Origin: Bryobacterales bacterium
GTDB lineage: Bacteria > Acidobacteriota > Terriglobia > Bryobacterales > Bryobacteraceae
Length of the DNA stretch: 40,823 nucleotides
Assembly (NCBI GenBank): GCA_016789785.1
Contig: JAEUQE010000054.1
Coordinates: forward strand, 1-40,823
Direction: 5' to 3'
The translations under genes and the position numbers were made by a program. Shown here one piece after another: positions 9,512 to 18,283 of the stretch. Numbering within the stretch: the stretch's first letter is position 1; each line of letters begins with the position of its first letter. The notes beneath the pieces are model-generated. The model saw only the letters and a program-made list of their open reading frames with translations, searched no databases and was not told the origin of the DNA.

Positions 9512-10029
9512 CGGCGTTGTGTGTTGCGGTGCTGATGCTATCGTCAGCGGCCTGCAACAAACCGAAGCGCGTGCGTGCGACGGTGTCGGGAGAAGATGAG
9601 ACGGGGTTGCGATCGGTGCTGCACGTGGCCGATCCGAAGTGCTCCGTGCAACTGCTGAAAGGCTTTCACGAGATCGAGGGCAACTCATGGCGTTGGACGA
9701 AAGGGCGCTTCTCGGTCACGCTGCGGCCACCGTATCAGGGCGAGAAGAACGGCGCCTATCTTGTGGTGCGGCTGTCGGTGGCGGAGTCCATCATCAAGAA
9801 TCTTGGCAGTGTGACGTTGACCGCCAACGTCAATGGAACCGCGCTTTCCGGTGAGACCTACAACCAGACCGGCGACTTCGTTTACAAGCGTGAAGTGCCG
9901 GCATCGGCATTGCAGGCCGAAGCGGTGAATGTCGAGTTTGCTTTGGATAAGTTCCTGGCAGCGGGGCAAGTGGAAGAGCGCGAACTCGGATTGATTGTCG
10001 CACTCATCGGATTTGAAGCGCGCACCTGA
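9499..10029 (+). CDS. putative lipoprotein of unknown function
   Basis: This 176-residue protein starts at 9499 after a GGTGGAG ribosome site at 9490-9496, inside the 3' end of the oxidoreductase gene (13-base overlap), which suggests translational coupling. Residues 1-19 form a lipoprotein signal with lipobox SAAC and lipidated C19. The rest is a predicted beta-rich domain with FHEIEGNSWRW near residue 55, a repeated GETYNQTGDFVYKREVP stretch, and an alternating hydrophobic C-terminus. I do not recognise a named family. Codons upstream of 9499 in the same frame are Arg-rich shadow sequence and were excluded. A functional link with the oxidoreductase is inferred only from the overlap. Confidence 0.8.
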   Translation: MRRLTALCVAVLMLSSAACNKPKRVRATVSGEDETGLRSVLHVADPKCSVQLLKGFHEIEGNSWRWTKGRFSVTLRPPYQGEKNGAYLVVRLSVAESIIKNLGSVTLTANVNGTALSGETYNQTGDFVYKREVPASALQAEAVNVEFALDKFLAAGQVEERELGLIVALIGFEART

Positions 10030-10104
10030 AGCACGCTGGCACAACTGTGAATCGCGTTCGAATCGCGTATGGTCTTTCGAATCCGGTACACTTGACCAAA
10101 GCCT

Positions 10105-13100
10105 ATGAGGTACGCGCTAGTTCTCCTTTCGGTAGGAGTGTCTCTTCTTCATGGGCAGAGCGTGGACGCTGTCCTGTCCGGCTCTGTCTCCGACTCCACG
10201 GGCGCAGTCGTAACCAATGTCAAACTGATCGCAACCAACGCGACCACTGGGGTCCGTCACGAAACCAGCAGCAACGTGCAGGGAGTGTATGTGTTTCCCG
10301 CGCTGCAACCGGGCACGTATCGTGTGGAGGCGGAACATCCAGGGTTTCGCCGCTACGTACTGGAAGGCCTGGCGCTTGAAGTGGGCGCGCGCCTGCAGAT
10401 CAACGTGAAGCTGGATGTTGGCGCGATCACGGAATCCGTGGAGGTGCGTGCGGAGTCAGAGAATCTGCTTGGCTATGCGACGGCAAGTGTCGGGGGCATG
10501 CTGAGCGGGCAGAAGGTTCTGGATCTGCCGCTGCCGGCGCGCGACGCACTCGGGTTGGTGCTGACGCAAGCGGGCATGGTGGGCGACAACTTTGCGGGCA
10601 ATCGCACGGCGGCGCTGAACATCACCATGGATGGCATCAACATCCAGAACCAGCGCAATCACAACGGGCTGTCGACACCGGTATTCACGAGTGTGGATCG
10701 AGTGGAGGAGTTTCGTGTGATCACGGCGCCCGCGGATGCCGAATTCGGGCGCGGCTCGGGACAGGTGCAGATGATCACCCGATCGGGCGGCAATGAGTTT
10801 CACGGCAGCTTGTTCGAGTTCCATCGCAACACCGTGCTGAACGCGAACACGTGGTTCAACAATCAGCGCGGCCGCGATCCGCGCACCGGCGACATGATCT
10901 CGCCGCGGAACAATCTGATCCGCAATCAATTCGGCGGACGGATCGGCGGGCCGATTTTCAAGAACAAGACGTTCTTTCATTTTCTGTACGACGCGCAGCG
11001 AATTCGCGCGCGTTCGGCTGTGACCAGCACGGTGTACACGGAGGAGGCGCGCCGCGGCCTCTATCGCTTCTTTCCCGGTGCGCGCAACGGCAACGCAGAG
11101 TCGCTGAGTCCGTCGGTGGATCTGTTTGGCAATCCTCGCGCGGGCGATCTGCAAAGCATTAACGTCTTTCGTTACGATCCGAATCGCAACAGCGCCGATC
11201 CGACCGGGCTGATGTCCCGCGTTTTCGAAGTGATGCCGCTGCCCAACAACTTCCGCACAGGCGATGGATTGAATACTGCCGGATACACATGGCAGCGCCG
11301 TTCCACCGATGATTTCGACGTTTTCAACATCCGGCTGGATCACAACTGGCGCGTTCATCGCATCACCTATAGCTACAACGCGGAAAAGGAATTCGAGGAC
11401 AACACCCGCTACGAGCAGGCCTATCCGGCCGCGCCCGGCGGGACCATCAGCCGCCGGGATCGCTTTCATTCGCTGGCGGTGCTTTCGACGTTCCGCTCGA
11501 ATCTGCTGAATGAGTTTCGAGCCGGCGTTCTGCGGCCTGATTATCGAGCCATGGCGCCCTGGGAGATCGAGGAGAACGCGAATTTCTTCCCCCGCGCCGG
11601 CGGCCAGATGTTTCTGCCGGTGCTTTCGCTTGTGACGGATCCCGTGGTCACCGATGATGATCCGGTGCGCCTCTTCTCGCCGCTCTATCAGTTCGTGAAC
11701 AACGTGTCATGGATTCGTGGCAGGCATGCGTTTAAGGGCGGAGTGGATGCGCGCTTCCCATCCTCGAATAGTTTTAACTCCACCGACGTGATGCCGCGCG
11801 CGAACTTTGGGACGGGCGGTGTGCCGGTCCTGAATCTGAATACGGTGCCGGGGATCGGGCAGAATCTGAACAACGCCATCAGCATGCTGAACGATCTGAG
11901 CGGATCGCTCAACAGTGTGGTGCAGGCGTTGAACGCGACCGGCGGCGCGAATCCGCAATACGTACCTGGCTTGTACAAGTACCGGCATTGGAAGCGTCCC
12001 GAGGTCGCATTCTTCTTCAAGGATGACTTCAAGGTGACGCCGAATCTCACGCTGAATCTGGGCGTGCGTTGGGAATACTACGGCGTGCCGTATGATCCGA
12101 ATGGGCGCACCGCCGCGCTGGAAGGCAACTCGGGCAACATCTTCGGGCTGTCGGGAACGACGTTCGCCGACGTGTACAGGCCCGGTGTTCTCAACGGCTC
12201 ACTGACACGCGTCGCGCTGATCGGGCCCGGAACCAGTGCCCCAGATCGGAAACTCTACAACGAGGACTTCAACAACTTTGCGCCGGCCATTGGATTGAGT
12301 TGGGCGCTGCCAAAGCTGAAGAAGACGATCTTGAGGATCGGCTATGGCATCAACTACGAACGGCAATCCCTGCGGTTGATCGACGTGGTGTCGGGCGATC
12401 AACCGGCGCTGCGTGAGCGGGTAGTGTTCCAGACAGGATCGTATCTCGATCTGCGCAATGTGCAATTGCCACTGTCGCCGGTGGGTGTGCCGCTGACGAC
12501 CATTCCCGTTACGGACCGTGCGCAGACGGTGCGCTCCGCCGATCAAGGACTACGGACGCCATACATCCAGAACTGGAATGTGTCGTTGCAACGCGAAGTT
12601 GCCCGGAACATGGTGTTCGAGATGCGCTATGTCGGGTCGAAGGCGACGAAGCTCATTCGCGGCGCGGACATCAACGAGCGCAACATCTTCGAGAACGGCA
12701 TTCTCGACGCGTTTCTGACGACGCAGGCCGGCGGCAACTCGCCCCTGCTGGATCGCATCTTCATGGGGTTGAATGTGCCGGGCGTCGGCGTGGTGAATGG
12801 CACAACCATCACCGGTTCCGATGCAGCGCGTGGCATCAGCACCACCCAGGCGCACCTGTTCGGCAACAATGTCGCGTCGTTTGCGGAGTATCTGAACACA
12901 ACGACGCAGTTCACCAATGTGCGTGGCGGCTTACTGCGGCGCGCGGGGCTGGCGGAGAACTTCGTGATTGCGAATCCGCAGTTCTCGAGCGCGCGGCTCT
13001 TGGGCAACTATGCGAACTCGAGTTATCACTCGTTGCAACTTGAGTTCATCAAGCGCTTCTCGGGCGGCTGGACGTATCAGGGCAACTACACGTGGAGCAA

Positions 13101-13851
13101 AGCGCTCGGTGAAGAAGATGGCGATGGCGATGAATTGAACCGGTCGTATCGCAGCGGGCGCGATCGCAGGCTGGACAAGAAACTGCTTGGCTTCAACATC
13201 GCGCATGTGGTGCGGCAGAGCGGCACATTCGAGTTTCCGTTTGGGCCGGGCAAGCGCTTCCTGAACAGGGGCGGCGTGATCGGGCGCATTGTGGAGCGAT
13301 GGCAGGTGGGCGGAATCGTCAATCTGTTCACCGGTACGCCGATCACGGTGTTTTCGGGGCGTGCGTCGTTCAACAGTTTCAACGCCGCAAGCACGCCGGC
13401 GACGGCGGCGCGCGACATCGACAAGACGCTGGGCACGTTGGAACGTGTAGGCAACGGTGTGATCTATTTCGGCGGCTTGCAGGCCGTGCAGGATCCGTCG
13501 GTGCAGTTGATGACGGAGCGCAACAACATTCGCCGGTCGAGCACGCTGCAGGCGATCACGGATGCGTCGGGCAATCTGCTGTTCGTCAATGCGCTGCCCG
13601 GCAGCCCTGGGACGACCAGCATCGGCTTTCTGGAAGGGCCTGGCGAAGTGCGGTTCGACTTGAATCTGGTGAAACGGATCCGGCTGCGGGAGCGTGTGTC
13701 GATGGAACTGCGCGCGGATGCGATCAGCGCGTTGAACCGTCCGAATTTCAGCAATCCGACAACGGACATCAACTCGGTGAATTTCGGCCGCATCACAAGC
13801 ACGGTAAGCGGCGCGCGGATCATGGTGTTGGGGGCTCGGATCAACTTCTAA
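10105..13851 (+). CDS. TonB-dependent receptor, Oar-like, with N-terminal CarboxypepD-reg domain
   Basis: This is a 1248-residue outer-membrane receptor. Residues 1-19 are a signal peptide ending HGQS. Residues about 20-115 form the carboxypeptidase-regulatory-like beta-sandwich (SGSVSDSTGAVV, YRVEAEHPGF). A plug domain follows (about 130-225, with VEEFRVITAPADAEFGRGSG), then a long beta-barrel with the GGRIGGPIFKNKTFF signature and a terminal Phe as in outer-membrane beta-signals. Proteins of this class import large ligands using TonB energy; the ligand here is unknown. A TACACT -10-like sequence at 10087-10092 lies 12 bases before the ATG, without a clear -35. The stop codon overlaps the ATG of a 16-codon Tat-signal remnant (TAATG), as if a partner enzyme gene once followed. 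Confidence 0.9.
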   Translation: MRYALVLLSVGVSLLHGQSVDAVLSGSVSDSTGAVVTNVKLIATNATTGVRHETSSNVQGVYVFPALQPGTYRVEAEHPGFRRYVLEGLALEVGARLQINVKLDVGAITESVEVRAESENLLGYATASVGGMLSGQKVLDLPLPARDALGLVLTQAGMVGDNFAGNRTAALNITMDGINIQNQRNHNGLSTPVFTSVDRVEEFRVITAPADAEFGRGSGQVQMITRSGGNEFHGSLFEFHRNTVLNANTWFNNQRGRDPRTGDMISPRNNLIRNQFGGRIGGPIFKNKTFFHFLYDAQRIRARSAVTSTVYTEEARRGLYRFFPGARNGNAESLSPSVDLFGNPRAGDLQSINVFRYDPNRNSADPTGLMSRVFEVMPLPNNFRTGDGLNTAGYTWQRRSTDDFDVFNIRLDHNWRVHRITYSYNAEKEFEDNTRYEQAYPAAPGGTISRRDRFHSLAVLSTFRSNLLNEFRAGVLRPDYRAMAPWEIEENANFFPRAGGQMFLPVLSLVTDPVVTDDDPVRLFSPLYQFVNNVSWIRGRHAFKGGVDARFPSSNSFNSTDVMPRANFGTGGVPVLNLNTVPGIGQNLNNAISMLNDLSGSLNSVVQALNATGGANPQYVPGLYKYRHWKRPEVAFFFKDDFKVTPNLTLNLGVRWEYYGVPYDPNGRTAALEGNSGNIFGLSGTTFADVYRPGVLNGSLTRVALIGPGTSAPDRKLYNEDFNNFAPAIGLSWALPKLKKTILRIGYGINYERQSLRLIDVVSGDQPALRERVVFQTGSYLDLRNVQLPLSPVGVPLTTIPVTDRAQTVRSADQGLRTPYIQNWNVSLQREVARNMVFEMRYVGSKATKLIRGADINERNIFENGILDAFLTTQAGGNSPLLDRIFMGLNVPGVGVVNGTTITGSDAARGISTTQAHLFGNNVASFAEYLNTTTQFTNVRGGLLRRAGLAENFVIANPQFSSARLLGNYANSSYHSLQLEFIKRFSGGWTYQGNYTWSKALGEEDGDGDELNRSYRSGRDRRLDKKLLGFNIAHVVRQSGTFEFPFGPGKRFLNRGGVIGRIVERWQVGGIVNLFTGTPITVFSGRASFNSFNAASTPATAARDIDKTLGTLERVGNGVIYFGGLQAVQDPSVQLMTERNNIRRSSTLQAITDASGNLLFVNALPGSPGTTSIGFLEGPGEVRFDLNLVKRIRLRERVSMELRADAISALNRPNFSNPTTDINSVNFGRITSTVSGARIMVLGARINF

Positions 13852-13901
13852 TGAACCGCGGGCCGGAGCGCCGCCAGTTCTTGAACAAGGCGGTCGCGTG
13901 A
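13851..13901 (+). pseudogene. 16-codon remnant of a Tat-exported protein gene
   Basis: The reading frame starts at the ATG overlapping the receptor stop (TAATG at 13849-13853) and runs MNRGPERRQFLNKAVA before a TGA at 13899-13901. RRQFLNKA is a convincing twin-arginine signal start. Nothing downstream in any frame continues it before the next receptor gene. The simplest reading is the 5' stub of a deleted exported enzyme; a chance or leader peptide is possible. Confidence 0.5.
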
Positions 13902-13961
13902 CCGTGGCGCCCTCCATTTCGACGCCTCTCATTTCGACGCCCAGTCGCCTTCGGAATCGGG

Positions 13962-13970
13962 TGATATACT
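13962..13970 (+). promoter_or_regulatory. extended -10 promoter for the second TonB receptor
   Basis: TGA followed by TATACT matches an extended -10 (TGn plus hexamer). This would explain the absence of a recognisable -35. It lies 29 bases before the ATG at 14000 and downstream of the Tat remnant, giving this receptor its own promoter. Confidence 0.4.
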
Positions 13971-13984
13971 CTCTGGACGCAACT

Positions 13985-13993
13985 GGGGGGGGG
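13985..13993 (+). promoter_or_regulatory. G9 tract in ribosome-binding position
   Basis: Nine consecutive G residues end 6 bases before the ATG at 14000, where a Shine-Dalgarno sequence would sit; no other candidate is present. A tract this long is prone to slippage, which would change spacing to the start codon. Whether it varies in the population cannot be seen from one sequence. Confidence 0.55.
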
Positions 13994-13999
13994 CAAATC

Positions 14000-16951
14000 A
14001 TGCGCATCCTGCGGCTGTTCACCGCCGTCGCGCTTTCAGGCGGCTTCGTATTCTCTCAAGTCGATCGCGCTTCGCTGTCCGGCACGGTCACCGACGCGAC
14101 GGGCGCTGTCGTGCCCGCTGCAAAAATCGAAATCACATCGCAGGACACGGGGTTCCGCAGAGAAACCACCAGCGTGGCGAACGGCACATTCGCGCTTTCG
14201 CTGCTGCCGATCGGAAACTACACCGTCGTGGCGAGCCGCCCGGGGATGAGGACGGTGACGTTCAAAGATGTGCGGCTCGGCGTTGGTGACAGCCGCACGC
14301 TCGACGTTCGGATGGAGGTGGGCACGGTGGAATCCATCGTCACCGTTGCCGACTCCCTCGCGCCCATGGAGAGCGAGTCAGCCGTCATCGGAACCGTCAT
14401 CGGATCGCAGCAGGTTCGCGAAATTCCATTGAATGGCAGGCATTGGGCAAGCCTGATGGCGCTTGCTCCGGGCGCGATCAATACCGGCGACGGAAGCCAG
14501 CAGACAATCCGTTTCGTAGGCCGTGCGCGTGACGATAATAACTGGACCTTCGATGGCCTCGATGCGACGGGAGTAAAGGACCCACGTCAGGAGTCCGCGT
14601 TGCGGCTCGTGATCAGCACGGATTCGATCGCTGAGTTTCGTGTGAACTCCACTCTGTATTCCGCTGAGTCCGGCGGAGGCGCCGGCGGGCAGGTGAACCT
14701 CGTTTCAAAGTCGGGCACCAACCAGTTTCACGGGAGCATCTTCGAGTTCTTCCGCAACGATCGAATGGACGCGCGCAATCCGTTCGACACAGCCAAGCAG
14801 CCCTTCCGCCTGAACCAGTTCGGAGGCAGTGTGGGCGGTCCGATCAAGCGCAATCGCACATTCTTCTTCGCGAACTACGAAGGGCTTCAGCAGCGCGTCT
14901 CACAGACCTTGGTCAACGATGTGCCCAGCGCGGTCTTCCGCGCGCGGGCCACCAATCCCGCGATTCGCCAGATCATTGACACGTACCCGCTGGGTACGGA
15001 ACGCACGACAACCGCCGACATCGACCGCGTGCGCGCCAACCGCAGCCAGTCATGGCAGGAGAACTCGGGCACGCTACGCATCGATCATCGCTTCAACGAT
15101 AGCAATACGATCTTTGGCCGCTACAACGTGGACAACGGCGTCATCCTGGCGCCTCGCAGTGTGATTCCCGTGGATCAGCAGAACGACAACTTCCGTCCCT
15201 CAAACTTCGTGCTTCAGTACCAGCGCGTGATTACGCCGACGATCGTGAATGAAGCCAAAACCGGGTTCAACCGGTCTACGTTGCGGCGAGTCACCTCCGG
15301 TCCGCTCCCGGCAAGTGTGGCCGTGGCGGGTTTCAGCACGCTCAATCAATCGAACCTGCTGATTGAAGCCGGCACCTCCTACTCGATCAATGACAGTGTA
15401 GCCATCAATCGTGGCGCGCACACGATCAAGATTGGAGGCGAGATTCGCCGGGCCCACGTGAATGTCGCCGACCCCGCGCTTGATTCGGTGTCCGTCACCT
15501 TCGCCAACCGGCAACCGTTGCTCGACAACCGCGTGGATTCCGTGTCCATCACGGGTGGCAACTCCGTGCTCGGCACACGCAAGACCTACTATTTTGCGTT
15601 CATTCAAGACGACTACAAGGTCCGTCCCAACGTCACGCTGAACCTCGGTCTCCGCTACGAGTATTACGGTGTGAACCGCGAGGTGAATGATCGCTATCGG
15701 GTGTTCGATTTCACCGCCTGCCGCGGGTTCTGTCCCCAAGGCACACCCTGGTACTTCCCCGATCGCAACAACTTCGACCCGCGGGTGGGCATCGCCTGGT
15801 CCCTCGGAAAGACTGTGATTCGCACCGGCGCCGGTATCTATCACGGTCCCGGCCAGATTGATGATGTGAATACGGCGCTCGACAATATGGCGGATCGCTT
15901 TTCGCTCACCGCGGTGGAAGCTCCCGGCTTGTCGTTTCCAGTGGCGCCCTTCCTCACTCTGGCGCAGTCCGTGGGTGTGGCGCCTCGATCGTTGCAGCGG
16001 GATCGCCGCGATTTGTACAGCGCCCAATGGGGGCTCTCGGTCCAACGCCAGTTGCCTTTCGCCTTCATGGGACAAGTCGGCTATACGGGCAGTTCGGGTG
16101 TAAAGTTGTTCTCGCGGCAGTACATCAACAATATTGATCCGGTCACGCGCGTACGCCCTCTGCCAACTTTCGGAAGAATGGATGAAAAGCGCCAGGACGG
16201 CAAGAGCAACTTCCACGCGATGCAGATCTCGCTCCATCGCCGAGTAGGCCGCGGGTTGAACTGGGGCAGCGAATACATGTGGTCGCACTCCATCAACGAT
16301 GGCAACCTTGGCGGCGGCGAAGGATCGCAACCCCAAATTGCCACTTGCCGCCGTTGCGATCGCGGCAACAGTGCTCAGGACATCCGCCACACCATCACCA
16401 GCAACTGGATCTATGAACTCCCGTTTGGCAAGGGCAAGCGGTTCCTCAGCGATGGTGTTGCTTCGCGCGTGCTCGGAGGATGGGAGACCAGCGGCATCTG
16501 GACTGCCCGCACGGGACGCATGCTAACCGTGTCGATTGCGCGTGCCGCTGGCGCAGTTCCCGACGGGAACACGAGTGGACAACGGCCCAATCGCGTGCCG
16601 GGCGTGCCGCTGTTCTTGGAGGGCGGTCCCACGCTAACCCAGTGGTTCAATCCAGCCGCGTTTGCCATCCCCGCCAATGGTACCTGGGGCAACCTCGGCC
16701 GTAGTATCGCCACCGGGCCAGGCTTGGTTCAAGTGGATTTCGCACTTCACAAGAAGACCATGATCCGCGAGAAGACCGAACTCACATTTCGCGTGGAGAG
16801 CTTCAATCTGTTGAACCGCGTCCAGGCGGGCAATCCCGGCACAACGCTCACTTCGCCTGCGAGCTTTGGGCTGGTCACCTCGGGCCTCAATCGTACGATT
16901 GGCACCGGTACGTCGCGCCAAATGCAATTGGCTCTGCGGCTGAACTTCTGA
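14000..16951 (+). CDS. TonB-dependent receptor paired with phytase
   Basis: This 983-residue Oar-like receptor was started at the ATG at 14000, because the next residues form a signal peptide (MRILRLFTAVALSGG, cleaved near FSQ). Upstream codons in frame are low-complexity and sit over the promoter. Residues about 22-110 are the carboxypeptidase-regulatory-like domain (SGTVTDATGAVV). The plug contains EFRVNSTLYSAESGGGAGG, and the barrel shows GGSVGGPIKRNRTFFF and ends in LRLNF. The protein is shorter than the other two receptors. Its TGA directly abuts the ATG of a beta-propeller phytase, so the two are almost certainly one operon. Import of phytate or its breakdown products is a reasonable inference, not proven. 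Confidence 0.9.
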   Translation: MRILRLFTAVALSGGFVFSQVDRASLSGTVTDATGAVVPAAKIEITSQDTGFRRETTSVANGTFALSLLPIGNYTVVASRPGMRTVTFKDVRLGVGDSRTLDVRMEVGTVESIVTVADSLAPMESESAVIGTVIGSQQVREIPLNGRHWASLMALAPGAINTGDGSQQTIRFVGRARDDNNWTFDGLDATGVKDPRQESALRLVISTDSIAEFRVNSTLYSAESGGGAGGQVNLVSKSGTNQFHGSIFEFFRNDRMDARNPFDTAKQPFRLNQFGGSVGGPIKRNRTFFFANYEGLQQRVSQTLVNDVPSAVFRARATNPAIRQIIDTYPLGTERTTTADIDRVRANRSQSWQENSGTLRIDHRFNDSNTIFGRYNVDNGVILAPRSVIPVDQQNDNFRPSNFVLQYQRVITPTIVNEAKTGFNRSTLRRVTSGPLPASVAVAGFSTLNQSNLLIEAGTSYSINDSVAINRGAHTIKIGGEIRRAHVNVADPALDSVSVTFANRQPLLDNRVDSVSITGGNSVLGTRKTYYFAFIQDDYKVRPNVTLNLGLRYEYYGVNREVNDRYRVFDFTACRGFCPQGTPWYFPDRNNFDPRVGIAWSLGKTVIRTGAGIYHGPGQIDDVNTALDNMADRFSLTAVEAPGLSFPVAPFLTLAQSVGVAPRSLQRDRRDLYSAQWGLSVQRQLPFAFMGQVGYTGSSGVKLFSRQYINNIDPVTRVRPLPTFGRMDEKRQDGKSNFHAMQISLHRRVGRGLNWGSEYMWSHSINDGNLGGGEGSQPQIATCRRCDRGNSAQDIRHTITSNWIYELPFGKGKRFLSDGVASRVLGGWETSGIWTARTGRMLTVSIARAAGAVPDGNTSGQRPNRVPGVPLFLEGGPTLTQWFNPAAFAIPANGTWGNLGRSIATGPGLVQVDFALHKKTMIREKTELTFRVESFNLLNRVQAGNPGTTLTSPASFGLVTSGLNRTIGTGTSRQMQLALRLNF

Positions 16952-18028
16952 ATGCGATCCGCCAACCTGATCATTGCCGGGATATGCATCGTGCTGTCAG
17001 CCTGCCGCGGTGCGCCTCAGCGAGCACCGGCCGCGGTTGACGTGCGGGCCTCCCGCGGCACGGAGCCGGTAACGGACGACGCGGACGATCCGGCAGTGTG
17101 GGTGCACCCCACCGACCCCTCGCGCAGTTTGATCGTCGGCACCAACAAAGTGAAGGCCCCGAATGGTGCGCTGGTGGTCTTCGGTCTGGATGGCAAGATC
17201 CGCCAGACCGTTGCCGGTTTGGACCGCCCTAACAACGTGGATATCGAGTACGGTCTTCCGTTGAACGGCAAGCCTGTAGACATTGCGGTTGCCGCGGAAC
17301 GTCTGCGGAACCAGTTGCGCATCTTTCAAGTGGATGAGAATGGAATTGCCGACGTCACTTCGCGCGGCAACACACAGGTGTTTCCGGATCGCAGCGGGGA
17401 GGAGCGCGCGCCGATGGGCATCTCGCTCTATAAGCGGCCTCGCGATGGTGCGATCTTCGCCATCGTCGCGCCGAAGAGCGGTCCGAAGGAAGGCTATCTC
17501 GGGCAGTATCGTTTGGAAGACGATGGCAAGGGTGCGGTGAAGGCGTCATTTGTCCGCTCCTTCGGACGTTTCAGTGGAAATGGCGAGATTGAAGCCGTGG
17601 CTGTCGATGACGCGCTTGGCTTCGTCTACTACGCCGATGAAGGCGATGGCATCCATAAGTACGCTGCGGACCCCGATCATCCCGATCCGAACAGGGAGAT
17701 CGCGCACTTTGGCCGCACTGGGTTCCGCGGCGATCGCGAGGGGATAGCGGTGCTTGCCAGACCAGATGGCACTGGCTATGTGGTGTGTACCGATCAGTTG
17801 GCGGGCAATAGCGAGTATCACGTTTTCCGGCGTGAAGGGCCGCCCGGAGTGGAGGTGCGCGTGATTCGCGGCGGCGCCGACACCACGGATGGCCTCGAGA
17901 TCAGCGGCCGCCCGCTCGGCCCTGATTTCCCTGATGGAATCATGATCGCGATGAACAGTAGCGGCAGGAACTTCCTGCTGTATCGATGGGGAGACGTCGC
18001 ACGGGCGATCGAGAGCGCGCCGAAATGA
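16952..18028 (+). CDS. beta-propeller phytase (3-phytase), lipoprotein
   Basis: This 358-residue protein resembles the calcium-dependent beta-propeller phytases that release phosphate from inositol hexakisphosphate. Residues 1-18 are a lipoprotein signal with lipobox LSAC and C18 lipidation, so it is probably anchored at the cell surface or periplasmic face. Family motifs include TDDADDPAVWVHP (41-53), NNVDIEYG, ERAPMGISLYK, NGEIEAVAVDD and YYADEGDGIHKY. The last two are typical of the propeller's Ca-binding and active-site loops. Length is normal. It starts on the base after the receptor stop, without its own clear ribosome site, suggesting translational coupling. Beta-propeller phytases are known to sit beside TonB receptors in several Gram-negative phyla, so the pairing supports both calls. 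Confidence 0.9.
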   Translation: MRSANLIIAGICIVLSACRGAPQRAPAAVDVRASRGTEPVTDDADDPAVWVHPTDPSRSLIVGTNKVKAPNGALVVFGLDGKIRQTVAGLDRPNNVDIEYGLPLNGKPVDIAVAAERLRNQLRIFQVDENGIADVTSRGNTQVFPDRSGEERAPMGISLYKRPRDGAIFAIVAPKSGPKEGYLGQYRLEDDGKGAVKASFVRSFGRFSGNGEIEAVAVDDALGFVYYADEGDGIHKYAADPDHPDPNREIAHFGRTGFRGDREGIAVLARPDGTGYVVCTDQLAGNSEYHVFRREGPPGVEVRVIRGGADTTDGLEISGRPLGPDFPDGIMIAMNSSGRNFLLYRWGDVARAIESAPK

Positions 18029-18236
18029 CGGTCTTCCGCCGAACGCCAAAGCATATCTACCGGAACAGCGGCTCTTGGCCCCCTGTGCCCGTGGCGGCCT
18101 CAGGAAGACGGTTGGAGCCTTTCTGCTCGCAGCCGCGCCTCACCTGGTACGGAGAATCGCCCGAGAGGCAAGGGGTGACAGGCAACGGCGTTGAACCTGC
18201 CGCATCTTGACAATCCATCCACTGACATCAGTTCGG

Positions 18237-18246
18237 CGAGATCTCG
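18237..18246. promoter_or_regulatory. palindrome upstream of the DUF262 gene
   Basis: CGAGATCTCG is a perfect 10-base palindrome 37 bases before the ATG at 18284. It lies downstream of a TTGACA (18207-18212) that lacks a convincing -10 at the right spacing, and upstream of a TACGAT (18272-18277). It could be an operator for the cassette. Apart from this, 18029-18283 holds no gene I can support. Confidence 0.25.
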
Positions 18247-18283
18247 GTCGCTCAGGAGCGCTGGAATCGCTTACGATAGGGAC

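Noticed and set aside
10456..11469. Minus-strand frame of about 337 codons inside the first TonB receptor
   Set aside because: It is antisense to a clear receptor and shows typical shadow composition with no signal or motif.
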